Assembly: GCA_024515975.1 (NCBI GenBank)
Contig: JAMSKV010000001.1
Coordinates: 1-64,000, forward strand
Direction: 5' to 3'
DNA: 64,000 bases
From: Endosaccharibacter trunci
GTDB taxonomy: Bacteria > Pseudomonadota > Alphaproteobacteria > Acetobacterales > Acetobacteraceae
Shown: positions 7,596 through 15,713 of the stretch, piece by piece
Layout of the letters: every line of letters begins with the position of its first letter
How positions within the stretch are numbered: the stretch's first letter is position 1
Made by a program: the position numbers and the translations under genes
The notes under the pieces: generated by a model
The model's database searches: none
Told to the model about the DNA's origin: nothing
What the model saw: the letters and a program-made list of their open reading frames with translations, nothing else

Positions 7596-9431
7596 TCAGT
7601 TCGGCTTCGTTTCCGGCACCACGGGCGAGGTCGCGCCCGGTACCGGCTTGGCCGGCGGCAGGACCGTGCGCAAGGACAGCTCCTTCATGCGCGCTTCCGG
7701 CACGGCGGCCGGCGCGCCCATCATCGGATCCTCGCCCTGCTGGTTCAGCGGGAACAGGATCACCTCGCGAATGTTCGGCTCGTCGGCCAGCAGCATGACG
7801 ATGCGGTCCACGCCCGGCGCCGAACCGCCATGCGGCGGCGCGCCGTAGCGGAACGCGTTCAGCATACCGCCGAACCGCGCCTCGACCTCGCTCTCCGGAT
7901 AGCCGGCGATCTCGAAGGCGCGGATCATCACGTCGGGACGATGGTTGCGGATCGCGCCCGAACTCAGCTCGATGCCGTTGCAGACGATGTCGTACTGGAA
8001 GGCCTTGATCGTCAGCGGGTCCTGTGTGTTCAGCGCCTCCAGCCCGCCCTGCGGCATCGAGAACGGGTTGTGGCTGAAATCGATCTGGCCGGTTTCCTCG
8101 TTCAGCTCGTACATCGGGAAGTCGACCACCCAGCAGAAGCGGAACGCGTTCTGCTCGATCAGATCGAGTTCGTTCGCGATGCGGGTGCGCACGGCGCCGG
8201 AGAACTTCACCGTCTCCACGCCCTTGAGCCCGTCGCGCGGACCGGCGACGAAGAACACGGCGTCGCCCGCCTTCAATCCGCAACGCTCCCGGATGGTCTC
8301 GCAGCGATCGGCTTCCAGGTTCTTGGCGATCGGCCCCTTAGCTCCCTCGGCGTCGAAGGTGATGTAGCCGAGGCCGCCCTGCTTCTCGTCGCGTGCCCAG
8401 TTGTTGAGCTTGTCGAAGAAGGAGCGCGGACGGTCGCCGGCACCCGGCGCCGGGATCGCGCGCACCTGGCCGCCGGACGCGGCGATGCGGGCGAACAGGC
8501 CGAAGCCGGAGCCGGCGAAGGCGTCGGTGACGTCGCTGATGCGGAGCGGGTTGCGCAGGTCCGGCTTGTCGGAGCCGTATTCGGCCAGAGCCACGTCATA
8601 GGGGATGCGGGTGAACGGCGCCGCATCCACTGTGCGGCCGCGACCGAACTCCTCGAACACGCCCGCGATCACCGGCTCGATGGTGGCGAACACGTCCTCC
8701 TGGGTGACGAAGCTCATCTCGAAATCGAGCTGGTAGAACTCGCCGGGTGAGCGGTCGGCGCGCGCGGCCTCGTCGCGGAAACAGGGCGCGATCTGGAAAT
8801 AGCGGTCGAAGCCGGCTACCATCAGAAGCTGCTTGAACTGCTGCGGCGCCTGCGGCAACGCGTAGAACTTGCCAGGATGGTTGCGCGCCGGCACCAGGAA
8901 GTCGCGCGCGCCTTCCGGGCTGGAGGCGGTCAGGATCGGCGTCTGGAACTCGGTGAAGCCCTGATCGATCATGCGCCGCCGCAGCGAGGCGATGACGTTG
9001 GCGCGCAGCATCATGTTCTTGTGCACGCGCTCGCGACGGAGATCGAGATAGCGGTAGGACAGGCGCAGCTCGTCGCTGTAATGCTCGTTGCCGGCCACCT
9101 GCAGCGGCAGGACGGCGGCCTGGGACTGCACCTGCATCTCCTGCGCCCGGACCTCGATCGCGCCGGTCGGCAGCTTCGGGTTCACCGTGGCGCCTTCGCG
9201 CAGCACCACCTCGCCGGTGACGGTCAGCACGCTTTCCACGCGCACGCGTTCCACCTGATCGAGCAGAGCGCTGGGGAACACGATCTGGGTGATGCCGAAA
9301 TGGTCGCGCAGGTCGATGAACAGCAGCCCGCCATGGTCGCGCTTGGAATGCACCCAGCCGGACAGGCGCACGGTCTTGCCGGCATCCTCCGCCCGGAGGG
9401 CGTCGCAACGGTGGGTACGATAGGCATGCAT
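7596..9431 (-). CDS. aspS: aspartyl-tRNA synthetase
   Basis: 611 residues, bacterial-type class II AspRS: N-terminal OB-fold anticodon domain ([10 protein letters not shown] near 26-35), catalytic domain with motif 2 ([10 protein letters not shown]) and motif 3 ([14 protein letters not shown]), and the bacterial GAD insertion. Position 33 is His followed by GG; this matches the non-discriminating AspRS of Pseudomonas, whereas the discriminating E. coli enzyme has Leu-Gly-Ser. That suggests it also charges tRNA-Asn, corrected by GatCAB, as in many alphaproteobacteria. The start MHAYRTHRC is the usual N-terminus. Confidence 0.96.
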   Translation of the reverse strand: MHAYRTHRCDALRAEDAGKTVRLSGWVHSKRDHGGLLFIDLRDHFGITQIVFPSALLDQVERVRVESVLTVTGEVVLREGATVNPKLPTGAIEVRAQEMQVQSQAAVLPLQVAGNEHYSDELRLSYRYLDLRRERVHKNMMLRANVIASLRRRMIDQGFTEFQTPILTASSPEGARDFLVPARNHPGKFYALPQAPQQFKQLLMVAGFDRYFQIAPCFRDEAARADRSPGEFYQLDFEMSFVTQEDVFATIEPVIAGVFEEFGRGRTVDAAPFTRIPYDVALAEYGSDKPDLRNPLRISDVTDAFAGSGFGLFARIAASGGQVRAIPAPGAGDRPRSFFDKLNNWARDEKQGGLGYITFDAEGAKGPIAKNLEADRCETIRERCGLKAGDAVFFVAGPRDGLKGVETVKFSGAVRTRIANELDLIEQNAFRFCWVVDFPMYELNEETGQIDFSHNPFSMPQGGLEALNTQDPLTIKAFQYDIVCNGIELSSGAIRNHRPDVMIRAFEIAGYPESEVEARFGGMLNAFRYGAPPHGGSAPGVDRIVMLLADEPNIREVILFPLNQQGEDPMMGAPAAVPEARMKELSLRTVLPPAKPVPGATSPVVPETKPN

Positions 9432-9549
9432 GGCGGGTTCGTCCGGGTACGATGAAGCGGAAGGCGGAAGGCGCGCAGGAAGCCGACGGGTCCGGTCCTT
9501 GTCAAGAAAACCGCCGCGCCTGCGCCCGCCGCATGCCGCCGCTCTGCCG

Positions 9550-9948
9550 TCACGTCGCGGCGTCGTCCGGAACATAGGAGGCGAGGCCGCGCCCGAACGA
9601 CCAGTCGGCGCGCTCGTTGGGAGACAGGACGATCAGCACGTCTTCCGGACGCAAGCCGGGGTTCCGCGCCAGATTGTCGGCGATGGCGCGATACAGCGCC
9701 TTCTTCTGCGCGACGCTGCGCCAGTTGCTGGCGGTGATGTCGATCATGACCAGGTCGTCGCTGCGTTCGACGCCGAGATAGGCCGGATCGTACAGGAATT
9801 CGTCGCGCTCGTGCTGGTGGACGAGCTGGAAACGGTCATCCGGGGGAACGCCGAACTGTTCCACCAGCGCTTGCTGGATGCCGTCACCGATGGCGCGGAG
9901 ATGGTCGGCGGATTTGCCGCGCAGGAGGGAGAAACGAACGAGCGGCAT
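9550..9948 (-). CDS. tautomerase-superfamily protein, malonate-semialdehyde-decarboxylase-like
   Basis: 132 residues; the start has GGAG eight bases upstream and leaves Pro as residue 1 after Met removal, as needed for tautomerase chemistry. The fused two-repeat length, the acidic residue in GVPPDDRFQ and the C-terminal ADWSFGRG resemble malonate semialdehyde decarboxylase of Pseudomonas. Only one of that enzyme's paired arginines appears kept (NWRS instead of RPRS), so decarboxylation is uncertain and another tautomerase or hydratase role is possible. Divergent from a LysR gene, its probable regulator. Confidence 0.8.
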   Translation of the reverse strand: MPLVRFSLLRGKSADHLRAIGDGIQQALVEQFGVPPDDRFQLVHQHERDEFLYDPAYLGVERSDDLVMIDITASNWRSVAQKKALYRAIADNLARNPGLRPEDVLIVLSPNERADWSFGRGLASYVPDDAAT

Positions 9949-10025
9949 GGGGGGCTCCGATGAAAAGCGCATGCGGCGCTGTGGCGAGATCCCAAGAATG
10001 GCTTTTCGCTTGCCATTGGAGAACG

Positions 10026-10050
10026 CTATGGAACTGTGTGTTCATCATAG
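10026..10050. promoter_or_regulatory. candidate LysR operator
   Basis: In the 114-base gap between the divergent tautomerase and LysR genes, CTATG (10026-10030) and CATAG (10046-10050) form a perfect 5-base dyad with 15 bases between. LysR-type regulators usually bind interrupted dyads here and control both themselves and the divergent gene. The dyad ends 12 bases before the LysR start. Prediction only. Confidence 0.35.
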
Positions 10051-10062
10051 TGACTTACGATC

Positions 10063-10953
10063 ATGCTTGACCTGTTCTCCGTGCGCCTGTTCATCCTGAC
10101 GGTGGAATTTGGCAGCCTGACCCGCGCCGCGGAGGCGGCCGGGACGGTGCAGCCCGTGGTGAGCGCCCGTCTCAAGGGGCTCGAGGCCGCGCTCGGGAGG
10201 CGTCTGCTGGAGCGCACACCCCGCTTCGTGCGGCCCACCGCCGATGGCACGGTGTTTCTGGCCAAGGCGCAGGCCCTGATGGCGGCGCATGACGACGCGG
10301 CATCGCTGCGCGGCGGGCCGGCGGAGCGGTTCGCAATCGGCTTCAGCGATCACGCGCTCGGCGCCGGGCTGGAGCGCATGCTGGGTCGTCTGCGCAACGC
10401 GCTCCCGCCCGGAAGCGTCATCGATCTGCGGCTCGATCTGTCGCAGCGGCTCCGCGCCGCCTTCGATGACGGCTTGCTCGATGCGGTGATCGTCCGGCGC
10501 GAGGCGGGCGGGTCTGATGGCGAGGTCCTGGGGCATGACAGGCTGGGCTGGCGCGCTGGCGGGATTGCGCCAGACACGGACGGAACGATCCCGCTGCTCC
10601 TCCTGCACGCGCCCTGCGGTGTGCGCGGCCTGGCGATCCGGCGACTCGACGCGGCTGGCCTGCGCTGGCGCGAGGCGTTCTCGGGCGGAAGCTGCGCCAC
10701 GTTGCTGGCGGCGGTGCGGGCCGGACTCGGTGTCGCTCCGATGGGAGCCATCGCTTCCGGCGGCATGGAAGATGCGGGACCGCGTCTGGGCCTGCCCGAC
10801 CTGCCGGAATCGGAGATCGTGATGTTCGCGCGTGCCGCCACGCCGGCCGCGCGCTCCGCGATCCGGACCCTGGAGGCATCGGTGCGCGGCTGGCTACGCG
10901 GCCCGGCCTCGTCGCCGGTTGCGAACCGCGACGGGGCCGCGGCGGCGGCCTGA
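10063..10953 (+). CDS. LysR-type transcriptional regulator
   Basis: 296 residues, standard LTTR length. The N-terminal winged helix is typical: FILTVEFGSLTRAAEAAG, then QPVVSARLKGLEAALGRRLLER. The rest is the effector-binding domain with two alpha/beta lobes. It is divergent from the tautomerase gene, the classic LysR arrangement, so its regulon probably includes that gene, with a substrate-derived effector. The C-terminal 20 residues are Ala-rich. rnd follows after 41 bases but is unlikely to be functionally linked. Confidence 0.92.
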   Translation: MLDLFSVRLFILTVEFGSLTRAAEAAGTVQPVVSARLKGLEAALGRRLLERTPRFVRPTADGTVFLAKAQALMAAHDDAASLRGGPAERFAIGFSDHALGAGLERMLGRLRNALPPGSVIDLRLDLSQRLRAAFDDGLLDAVIVRREAGGSDGEVLGHDRLGWRAGGIAPDTDGTIPLLLLHAPCGVRGLAIRRLDAAGLRWREAFSGGSCATLLAAVRAGLGVAPMGAIASGGMEDAGPRLGLPDLPESEIVMFARAATPAARSAIRTLEASVRGWLRGPASSPVANRDGAAAAA

Positions 10954-10994
10954 CCTGGCTTTCGCGTCCGGGATTCGGCGTGTATGCCTGAAGC

Positions 10995-12185
10995 ATGTCA
11001 CGCCCTGCCTCACGCCAAGCGGGGGCCCGATTCCCCGAGCCCGTGCTGATCACCACCACCGAGGCGCTTGCCGCCTGCGTGGAGCGTCTGCGGGCGGAAC
11101 CTTTCGTCACCGTCGATACCGAATTCGTGCGCGAGCGCACCTATTGGCCCGAGCTGTGCGTGGTGCAGCTTGCCGGTGCCGGCGAGGTGGCGATCGTGGA
11201 CGCCGAGGCCGAGGGGCTCGATCTCCAGGTTCTGGGACCGCTGCTGGACGATCCGGCGGTTGTGAAAGTGTTCCATGCCGCGCGGCAGGATCTGGAGATC
11301 TTCCTGCATCGCTTCGGCCGGTTGCCGACGCCGCTGTTCGACACCCAGGTGGCGGCGATGGTGGCGGGGTTCGGCGATCAGGTCGGCTACGACAGCCTGG
11401 TCTCGTCGCTGACAGGCGGGCAGATCGACAAGGCGCACCGCTTCAGCGACTGGTCTCGCCGGCCGCTGTCTCCGGCGCAGATCGCCTATGCCGCCGCCGA
11501 CGTCACCCATCTGCGCGACGTCTACGGCAAGCTGCGCGAGCGCCTGGAGCGGGAAGGGCGCCTGGACTGGGTCGGCCATGAGATGGCGTTCCTGAGCGAC
11601 CCGAACACCTTCCGTCCCGATCCGGAGACCCTGTGGGAGCGGCTGCGTCCGCGCACCGGCAACCGACGCATGCTGGGCGTTCTGCGCGCCATTGCCGCCT
11701 GGCGCGAGCGGGAAGCGCAGCGCGTCAACGTGCCCCGTCAGCGTCTGCTGAAGGATGAAAGCCTGCTGGAGATCGCGGCCACCATGCCGGACGGGCCGGA
11801 AGCGCTGGCGGGCATGCGCGGCGTGAGCCGCGGCTTCGCCGAGGGCAAGAGCGGCACCGGCTTGCTGGAGGCGATCGCCGGCGCGCGCGCCCTGCCGGAG
11901 GACGCCCTCCCCGCGGCGCCCCGCAAGGACGGGCCGCGCCCCTCTCCGGCGCTGGTCTCGCTGCTGAAAGTGCTGCTGGCGGCCAAGGCGGAGCAGCACG
12001 ACGTGGCACCCAAGCTGCTGGCCTCCTCCGAGGAGATCGACCGGCTGGCGACCGAGGACGAGCCGGACATTCCGGCACTGGAAGGCTGGCGCCGCACCGT
12101 GTTCGGCGAGGACGCCTTGGCGCTGAAGAACGGGCGCGTGTCCTTGGGCGTCGACGGCAAGCGGATCAGGCTGCTGAAGCGCTGA
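10995..12185 (+). CDS. rnd: ribonuclease D
   Basis: 396 residues. A 3'-to-5' exoribonuclease that trims tRNA precursors and other small RNAs. The DEDD-y catalytic residues are visible: Asp41/Glu43 in VTVDTEF, the second motif in FHAARQDLEIF, and the last in YAAADVTHL. One or two HRDC-like domains follow (about 215-390), for example NVPRQRLLKDESLLEIA. The first 15 residues are not conserved, and MSRPAS could be replaced by the GTG at 11042 (VLITTTEAL). It ends 150 bases before gcrA. Confidence 0.94.
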   Translation: MSRPASRQAGARFPEPVLITTTEALAACVERLRAEPFVTVDTEFVRERTYWPELCVVQLAGAGEVAIVDAEAEGLDLQVLGPLLDDPAVVKVFHAARQDLEIFLHRFGRLPTPLFDTQVAAMVAGFGDQVGYDSLVSSLTGGQIDKAHRFSDWSRRPLSPAQIAYAAADVTHLRDVYGKLRERLEREGRLDWVGHEMAFLSDPNTFRPDPETLWERLRPRTGNRRMLGVLRAIAAWREREAQRVNVPRQRLLKDESLLEIAATMPDGPEALAGMRGVSRGFAEGKSGTGLLEAIAGARALPEDALPAAPRKDGPRPSPALVSLLKVLLAAKAEQHDVAPKLLASSEEIDRLATEDEPDIPALEGWRRTVFGEDALALKNGRVSLGVDGKRIRLLKR

Positions 12186-12201
12186 ATCCGGGGTGCCGGG
12201 C

Positions 12202-12256
12202 TTATCCACAGGGTTTCCACATCGCTCGCGCGATTCCGCTCACCGGCTTGTCCACA
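12202..12256. promoter_or_regulatory. gcrA control region: DnaA boxes and a GANTC site
   Basis: A perfect DnaA box TTATCCACA is at 12202-12210, a one-mismatch box TTGTCCACA at 12248-12256, and a weak one (GTTTCCACA, two mismatches) at 12213-12221, all in the same orientation. A CcrM-type site GATTC (GANTC) is at 12232-12236 between them. In Caulobacter the gcrA promoter is activated by DnaA and influenced by GANTC methylation, so this 150-base gap likely does the same. Inferred from motif matches only. Confidence 0.6.
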
Positions 12257-12335
12257 AGATTATGTGGTCGATCGGTTGAGGCACCCCAATAGGTAGGGTA
12301 GTCTTCCCGTCAACGGAGAGTTGAAGGGGGCCAGG

Positions 12336-13049
12336 ATGGAGTGGACCGACGAGTCGATTGCCCGCCTGCGCGCGCTTTGGCAGGAAGGATTGTCCACCGC
12401 CGAGATCGGCCGGCGGATGGGGATCACCAAGAACGCCGTGGTGGGCAAGGCGCACAGGCTCGACCTGCCGGCGCGGCCTTCCCCGATCCGCAAGACGGAT
12501 GCCGACGCCGCGGCCCAGCCCGTGGCGCAGCCGAAGCGTCCGGCGGCAGACAGGCCGCGTGCGCCGTCCCCTGCGCCGGTCGTCGGGCCGGATCTCTCGG
12601 CCAGGTCACCCGCCGCCGTCGCGCAAGCCGTTCATGCCCCAGCGGAAGCCGCCTCCGCCGATCTCGCTCCGGCTGCGCCGGTTGCGGCTGTCCTGCCCGC
12701 CGTGACGGTACGGAAGGCAGAGCCGGCACTGGCCGCGCCAGAGCCGGCGCCGCAGGACAATATCCGCCTGCTGCGCCCCGAAATGCCCAACCCGGCCGTG
12801 GCACCGGCTCCGCGCGTGGAGCCGGCCCCCGTGGCGGAGCGTCCCGAGCCGGTCCGCGCCGCGTCTCGGCCTGCCGAACCGCGCGAGCCGCGTCGTCGTG
12901 GCCTCACCTGCTGCTGGCCCCTGGGCGAGCCGGGCACCAAGGGGTTCCATTTCTGCGGCGCCGATCCCGCGCCGGGCAAGCCGTACTGCGCCGAGCACGC
13001 CGCGCTGGCCTATGTGAAGCTGCGCGATCGTCGCGACAGCGTCGCCTGA
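12336..13049 (+). CDS. gcrA: GcrA cell cycle regulator
   Basis: 237 residues. Alphaproteobacterial master regulator that binds CcrM-methylated promoters and sigma-70 RNA polymerase. The DNA-binding N-terminus (1-45) is typical: MEWTDESIARLRALW, then GRRMGITKNAVVGKAHRL. The C-terminal domain (about 196-237) has CCWPLGEPG, FHFCG and PYCAEHAALAY, the sigma-binding cysteine-rich module. The linker between them is long, Ala/Pro-rich and low complexity, making the protein longer than the 173-residue Caulobacter one. The ATG has AAGGGGG close upstream; the TTG at 12321 is a less likely start. Confidence 0.95.
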   Translation: MEWTDESIARLRALWQEGLSTAEIGRRMGITKNAVVGKAHRLDLPARPSPIRKTDADAAAQPVAQPKRPAADRPRAPSPAPVVGPDLSARSPAAVAQAVHAPAEAASADLAPAAPVAAVLPAVTVRKAEPALAAPEPAPQDNIRLLRPEMPNPAVAPAPRVEPAPVAERPEPVRAASRPAEPREPRRRGLTCCWPLGEPGTKGFHFCGADPAPGKPYCAEHAALAYVKLRDRRDSVA

Positions 13050-13086
13050 CCACGGGCGGCTCCGGCCGCATCTCGGATCGAACCAA

Positions 13087-13124
13087 AGACGGCGGCGCGG
13101 GGACGACCCTGCGCCGCCGTTTTT
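13087..13124 (+). terminator. intrinsic terminator of gcrA
   Basis: Perfect 10-base arms ACGGCGGCGC (13089-13098) and GCGCCGCCGT (13111-13120) enclose a 12-base loop and are followed by a T-run (13120-13124). It lies 40 bases after the gcrA stop and just before the end of the convergent yciB gene; the A-run on the 5' side is too short for good bidirectional use. Confidence 0.88.
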
Positions 13125-13137
13125 GCGAAAGCGGGGT

Positions 13138-13758
13138 TTAGGCTGTGGTCGCCGCCTCGTAGTCCGGGTCCGGCGTGCGCGGCAGCAGGCCGAGCGCCTT
13201 GTAGATGCCGGCGGCGAACGAGCCGCTGAAGCTGAATATGGCCATGGCCATCGAGCCGGCGATCCCCGCCACCTGACGGATCACCACCGCATGGCCCAGC
13301 GTGCTGTGCAGTCCGACCCAGAGATAGAACCCGGCCATGCAGAAGAAATAGAGCGACCAGGTGGCGGTCACGAGCTGGAAATAGCGCCGGCGATGTGGGA
13401 TCCGGAAATCCGGCTGCTGCTGCATCACCAGCTCCTCGATGATCGACTTGCCGCGCGCTCCGATGGCGAACGCAATCCCGACCATCGTTTCGGTGACCGA
13501 GCCCTCGTATTTCAGCATGAAGGGCGTTTTCGAGAACACGTCGATCGTGCCGAAGATCAGCACCATGGCCGTGCTGAGGATGTAGAGGCGTGGAAAGCCG
13601 ATGCCGAGCCAGTGCCGGCGCGCCGCGTCGAGCGGCACGAAGACCAGGGTGCCGATAATGGCGGCGCGCAGGCCGATGGTGGCGAACAGGATGTAGAAGA
13701 CGATCACGCCGCCGAAATCGAAGGCGGCGGTGCCGAGCAGTTTTTTGAAGGCGTCCAA
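13138..13758 (-). CDS. YciB/IspZ-family inner membrane septation protein
   Basis: 206 residues with five or six hydrophobic segments and no signal peptide. The KTPFMLKYEGSVTETMVGIAF and QPDFRIPHRRRYFQLVTATW stretches and the FGTIDVFSKTP context fit the YciB (intracellular septation protein A) family, a polytopic membrane protein tied to envelope synthesis and division in E. coli. The N-terminus MDAFKKLLGTAAFDFGG is less typical, and the family assignment rests on overall pattern. It is convergent with gcrA. Another, uncharacterised, membrane family is possible. Confidence 0.6.
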   Translation of the reverse strand: MDAFKKLLGTAAFDFGGVIVFYILFATIGLRAAIIGTLVFVPLDAARRHWLGIGFPRLYILSTAMVLIFGTIDVFSKTPFMLKYEGSVTETMVGIAFAIGARGKSIIEELVMQQQPDFRIPHRRRYFQLVTATWSLYFFCMAGFYLWVGLHSTLGHAVVIRQVAGIAGSMAMAIFSFSGSFAAGIYKALGLLPRTPDPDYEAATTA

Positions 13759-13809
13759 GGCGGCAGTCCTAGGGGCGGTGGCGACGGAGACGGCCTGCTG
13801 TCTCTGCCA

Positions 13810-13831
13810 AAAAAGAAGCGAGACGACTTCT
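13810..13831. repeat. degenerate copy of the AT-rich intergenic element
   Basis: This 22-base stretch begins AAAAAGAAGC and matches 28698-28719 at 18 of 22 positions, in a 177-base gene-free gap that holds nothing else recognisable. It lacks the upstream arm that makes the 28.7 kb copy a hairpin. Confidence 0.45.
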
Positions 13832-13935
13832 AGCCGCTCGGATCGAGGACCGGCTACGTCGGAGCCGAACGAGCCGACGCTCTCCGGCTCTCTCCGCCCG
13901 GAAAGCCCACCCTGTTTCCGGCGGGGCCGCGACGC

Positions 13936-14241
13936 CTAATGCGGTTGCGGCGCGGCGGTACCACCCGGCAGGGTCTGCGACGGGGACGGCGCCTGGCCTG
14001 GCAGTCTCGGGCGATCCTTCTCCTGCTTCAGCAGATGCCGGTCGATTCCGCCCACCGTGGCGTCCATGCGGTGCTGGTTCTGCGTCGTCGTGCCGGCGTT
14101 GTCGCCGCCCGGCGTGCGCGGCGAGATGGCGCCCTGCGCGGGCACGGCGCTCTTGTCGGGGGCGGGCGCGGTCTGGGCGGAGGCGACGCCCCAGCTCGCC
14201 AGGAGAAGGGACCCCGCGCAGGCGATCCGGAAGGCGCGCAT
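13936..14241 (-). CDS. small secreted protein of unknown function
   Basis: 101 residues. A signal peptide (residues 1-22, cleavage near ASA-QT) is followed by a Pro/Gly/Gln/Thr-rich sequence without predicted fold; the only longer helix is VGGIDRHLLKQEKDRP. Not recognised. The ATG overlaps the stop of the DUF4112 gene (TGATG), so the pair is translationally coupled; a TTG one codon earlier is the alternative. Probably periplasmic or envelope-associated. Confidence 0.65.
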   Translation of the reverse strand: MRAFRIACAGSLLLASWGVASAQTAPAPDKSAVPAQGAISPRTPGGDNAGTTTQNQHRMDATVGGIDRHLLKQEKDRPRLPGQAPSPSQTLPGGTAAPQPH

Positions 14242-14651
14242 CAATTCTTCTCCTGTCGCGTGGCGGCCTCGTGCGCGTCGATCAGCATGATGTTGCGCAG
14301 GTTGGCCTTGAAGCCGGCATCGAACACGTCGCCAACGACGGGGACCGAGCCGGCCAGCGCCTCGATGCCGACATTGCCGAGCATCCGGACGATGGTCTTG
14401 GTGGGCAGGCCGAGCCGGTAGGCTTCGTAGACAATGTAGAGCGAGATTGCCGTCATCGCCGCGTCGCCGGCGGCCGGGGTCAGGCCGACGACCGCGCCGA
14501 GCCCGAAGCGGAAGCGTGTGCCGGGCAGACGGACCGCGGCATCCAGCAGCCAGGCCAGCTTCTTGATCCGGTTGAGGCGCCGCGTGCGCTCGCGTGCCGA
14601 GAGGGCAGGGCGCGCCAGGAGCGCGTCGGCGGTCTCGTTCAGTCTGGGCAT
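14241..14651 (-). CDS. DUF4112 family membrane protein
   Basis: 136 residues. Matches DUF4112: ARRTRRLNRIKKLAWLLD-type basic start, then LPGTRFRFGLGAVVGLTPAAGD, a hydrophobic stretch (about 65-85), and GSVPVVGDVFDAGFKANLRN near the C-terminus. Family members are small inner-membrane-associated proteins of unknown function. The start MPRLNETADAL was chosen over an upstream in-frame Met that would extend into the divergent/adjacent lipoprotein gene. Coupled to the small secreted protein downstream, and 13 bases after the lipoprotein gene. Confidence 0.82.
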   Translation of the reverse strand: MPRLNETADALLARPALSARERTRRLNRIKKLAWLLDAAVRLPGTRFRFGLGAVVGLTPAAGDAAMTAISLYIVYEAYRLGLPTKTIVRMLGNVGIEALAGSVPVVGDVFDAGFKANLRNIMLIDAHEAATRQEKN

Positions 14652-14664
14652 GGGTCGATCCTTT

Positions 14665-15120
14665 TCAGCGGCACACGTGCCGAAAGCCGTCCGCGCCAAT
14701 ATAGGTCGCCGTGGCGACGTCGTAGCAGGCATAGGCTGTGCACTGGCCGGCCTCGGCGTATTGGCGCGGCATGAGCTGGCGCGTCATGGCGTTGTTCTCC
14801 TGCGCGGCGATCCCGCAGAGCGGCGTGTTGGTAGGCGCGGACGGGTCGTTGGGCAGCACGCCGGCGGTGGAGGCGTCCGCGCTGGCCGTATCGGCGCCCG
14901 ACGTATCGGCACCGGGCGTCGCGGGGCCGGATGTTGCGGTGACCGGCGCGCGCGCCGGCGGCGGAGAAGGCGGCTGCGCGGCCGTTGCGGCGGTGCCGGC
15001 AGCGGGTGGCGGCTGGACGTCGTCGGCGCAGGCGGAGAGCGCTCCGGCAAGCGCCAGACTGGTCACGATACTGGTCACGGTGGGGGCGATCCGCCGCGTT
15101 GCCGTCAACCACCGTTCCAT
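14665..15120 (-). CDS. putative lipoprotein of unknown function
   Basis: 151 residues. The N-terminus is a lipoprotein signal: basic MERWLTATRR, hydrophobic TSLALAGALSA, then Cys31 in a lipobox-like LSAC. A Pro/Ala/Thr/Ser-rich linker (about 35-90) leads to a compact C-terminal part with four cysteines (PLCGIAAQ, GQCTAYACYDVAT, RHVCR), probably disulfide-bonded. Not recognised. It is first in a three-gene minus-strand set (lipoprotein, DUF4112, secreted protein) that looks like one operon, and it is divergent from the gene at 15202. Confidence 0.65.
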   Translation of the reverse strand: MERWLTATRRIAPTVTSIVTSLALAGALSACADDVQPPPAAGTAATAAQPPSPPPARAPVTATSGPATPGADTSGADTASADASTAGVLPNDPSAPTNTPLCGIAAQENNAMTRQLMPRQYAEAGQCTAYACYDVATATYIGADGFRHVCR

Positions 15121-15201
15121 GCCGATCTCCCGATATCGTCCGCTGGCGAACGCTTGCCGATGCCCGGGCGTTGCAGCGCCGCAATCATCCGAGAACCCGA
15201 C

Positions 15202-15621
15202 ATGAACGACCAGATCGCCCGGACCGTTTCTCCCACCGAGGCTTCTTCGCTGATCCTGCGCGACCAGGATGGCGGCGGGCGCGGCACCCTGCGCCATGTC
15301 GGCGCCAACATCGTCAAGCTGTTCGGGGAGCAGGTCGATATCCAGGGCGCCGCGCATCAGCAGCTCTGGATCGACCGGCTGACCAGCCTGAACCAGGACG
15401 GGTTTGCCTATGCCGGCAACGTGTTCGTCGCCATCCGCATCACCGATGGCGGCATCGGCCGGGAGATCCCGTTCGAGGTCGGCCGCAAGGTGGAGATGCA
15501 GGGCATGTTCATTCCCGCCGACGAGGCGACCGCCGGGACGAACGATCCCGGCCTGCCCGTGCTGCACTTCACGCATAGGCCGGTCGGCTTCGTCGTGTAT
15601 GACGGGGTGACCTACGACTAG
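15202..15621 (+). CDS. unknown protein with a DUF3465-like pattern
   Basis: 139 residues, no signal peptide or membrane segment. The central and C-terminal parts (HQQLWID ... IRITDGGIGREIPFEVGRKVEMQGMF ... LHFTHRPVGFVVYDGVTYD) have the order of features seen in DUF3465, a small OB-like domain: an HQ-start, a polar strand, a VG-hinge and HxTH near the end. Similarity is judged by eye. Divergent from the lipoprotein gene (81 bases between), followed by the NYN nuclease gene. No function assigned. Confidence 0.55.
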   Translation: MNDQIARTVSPTEASSLILRDQDGGGRGTLRHVGANIVKLFGEQVDIQGAAHQQLWIDRLTSLNQDGFAYAGNVFVAIRITDGGIGREIPFEVGRKVEMQGMFIPADEATAGTNDPGLPVLHFTHRPVGFVVYDGVTYD

Positions 15622-15713
15622 GATTATCTTATCGGGACGGCTGCCCTGCCATCCTCCTGCCGCAATCCTGCCGAGTGTTGGCGTTCTTTCCGTGTCCCGG
15701 GACTTTATCTGCG

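Noticed and set aside
12321-12335. TTG start of gcrA five codons earlier
   Set aside because: GcrA proteins start at the MxWTDE core, and the ATG has a better-placed ribosome-binding site.
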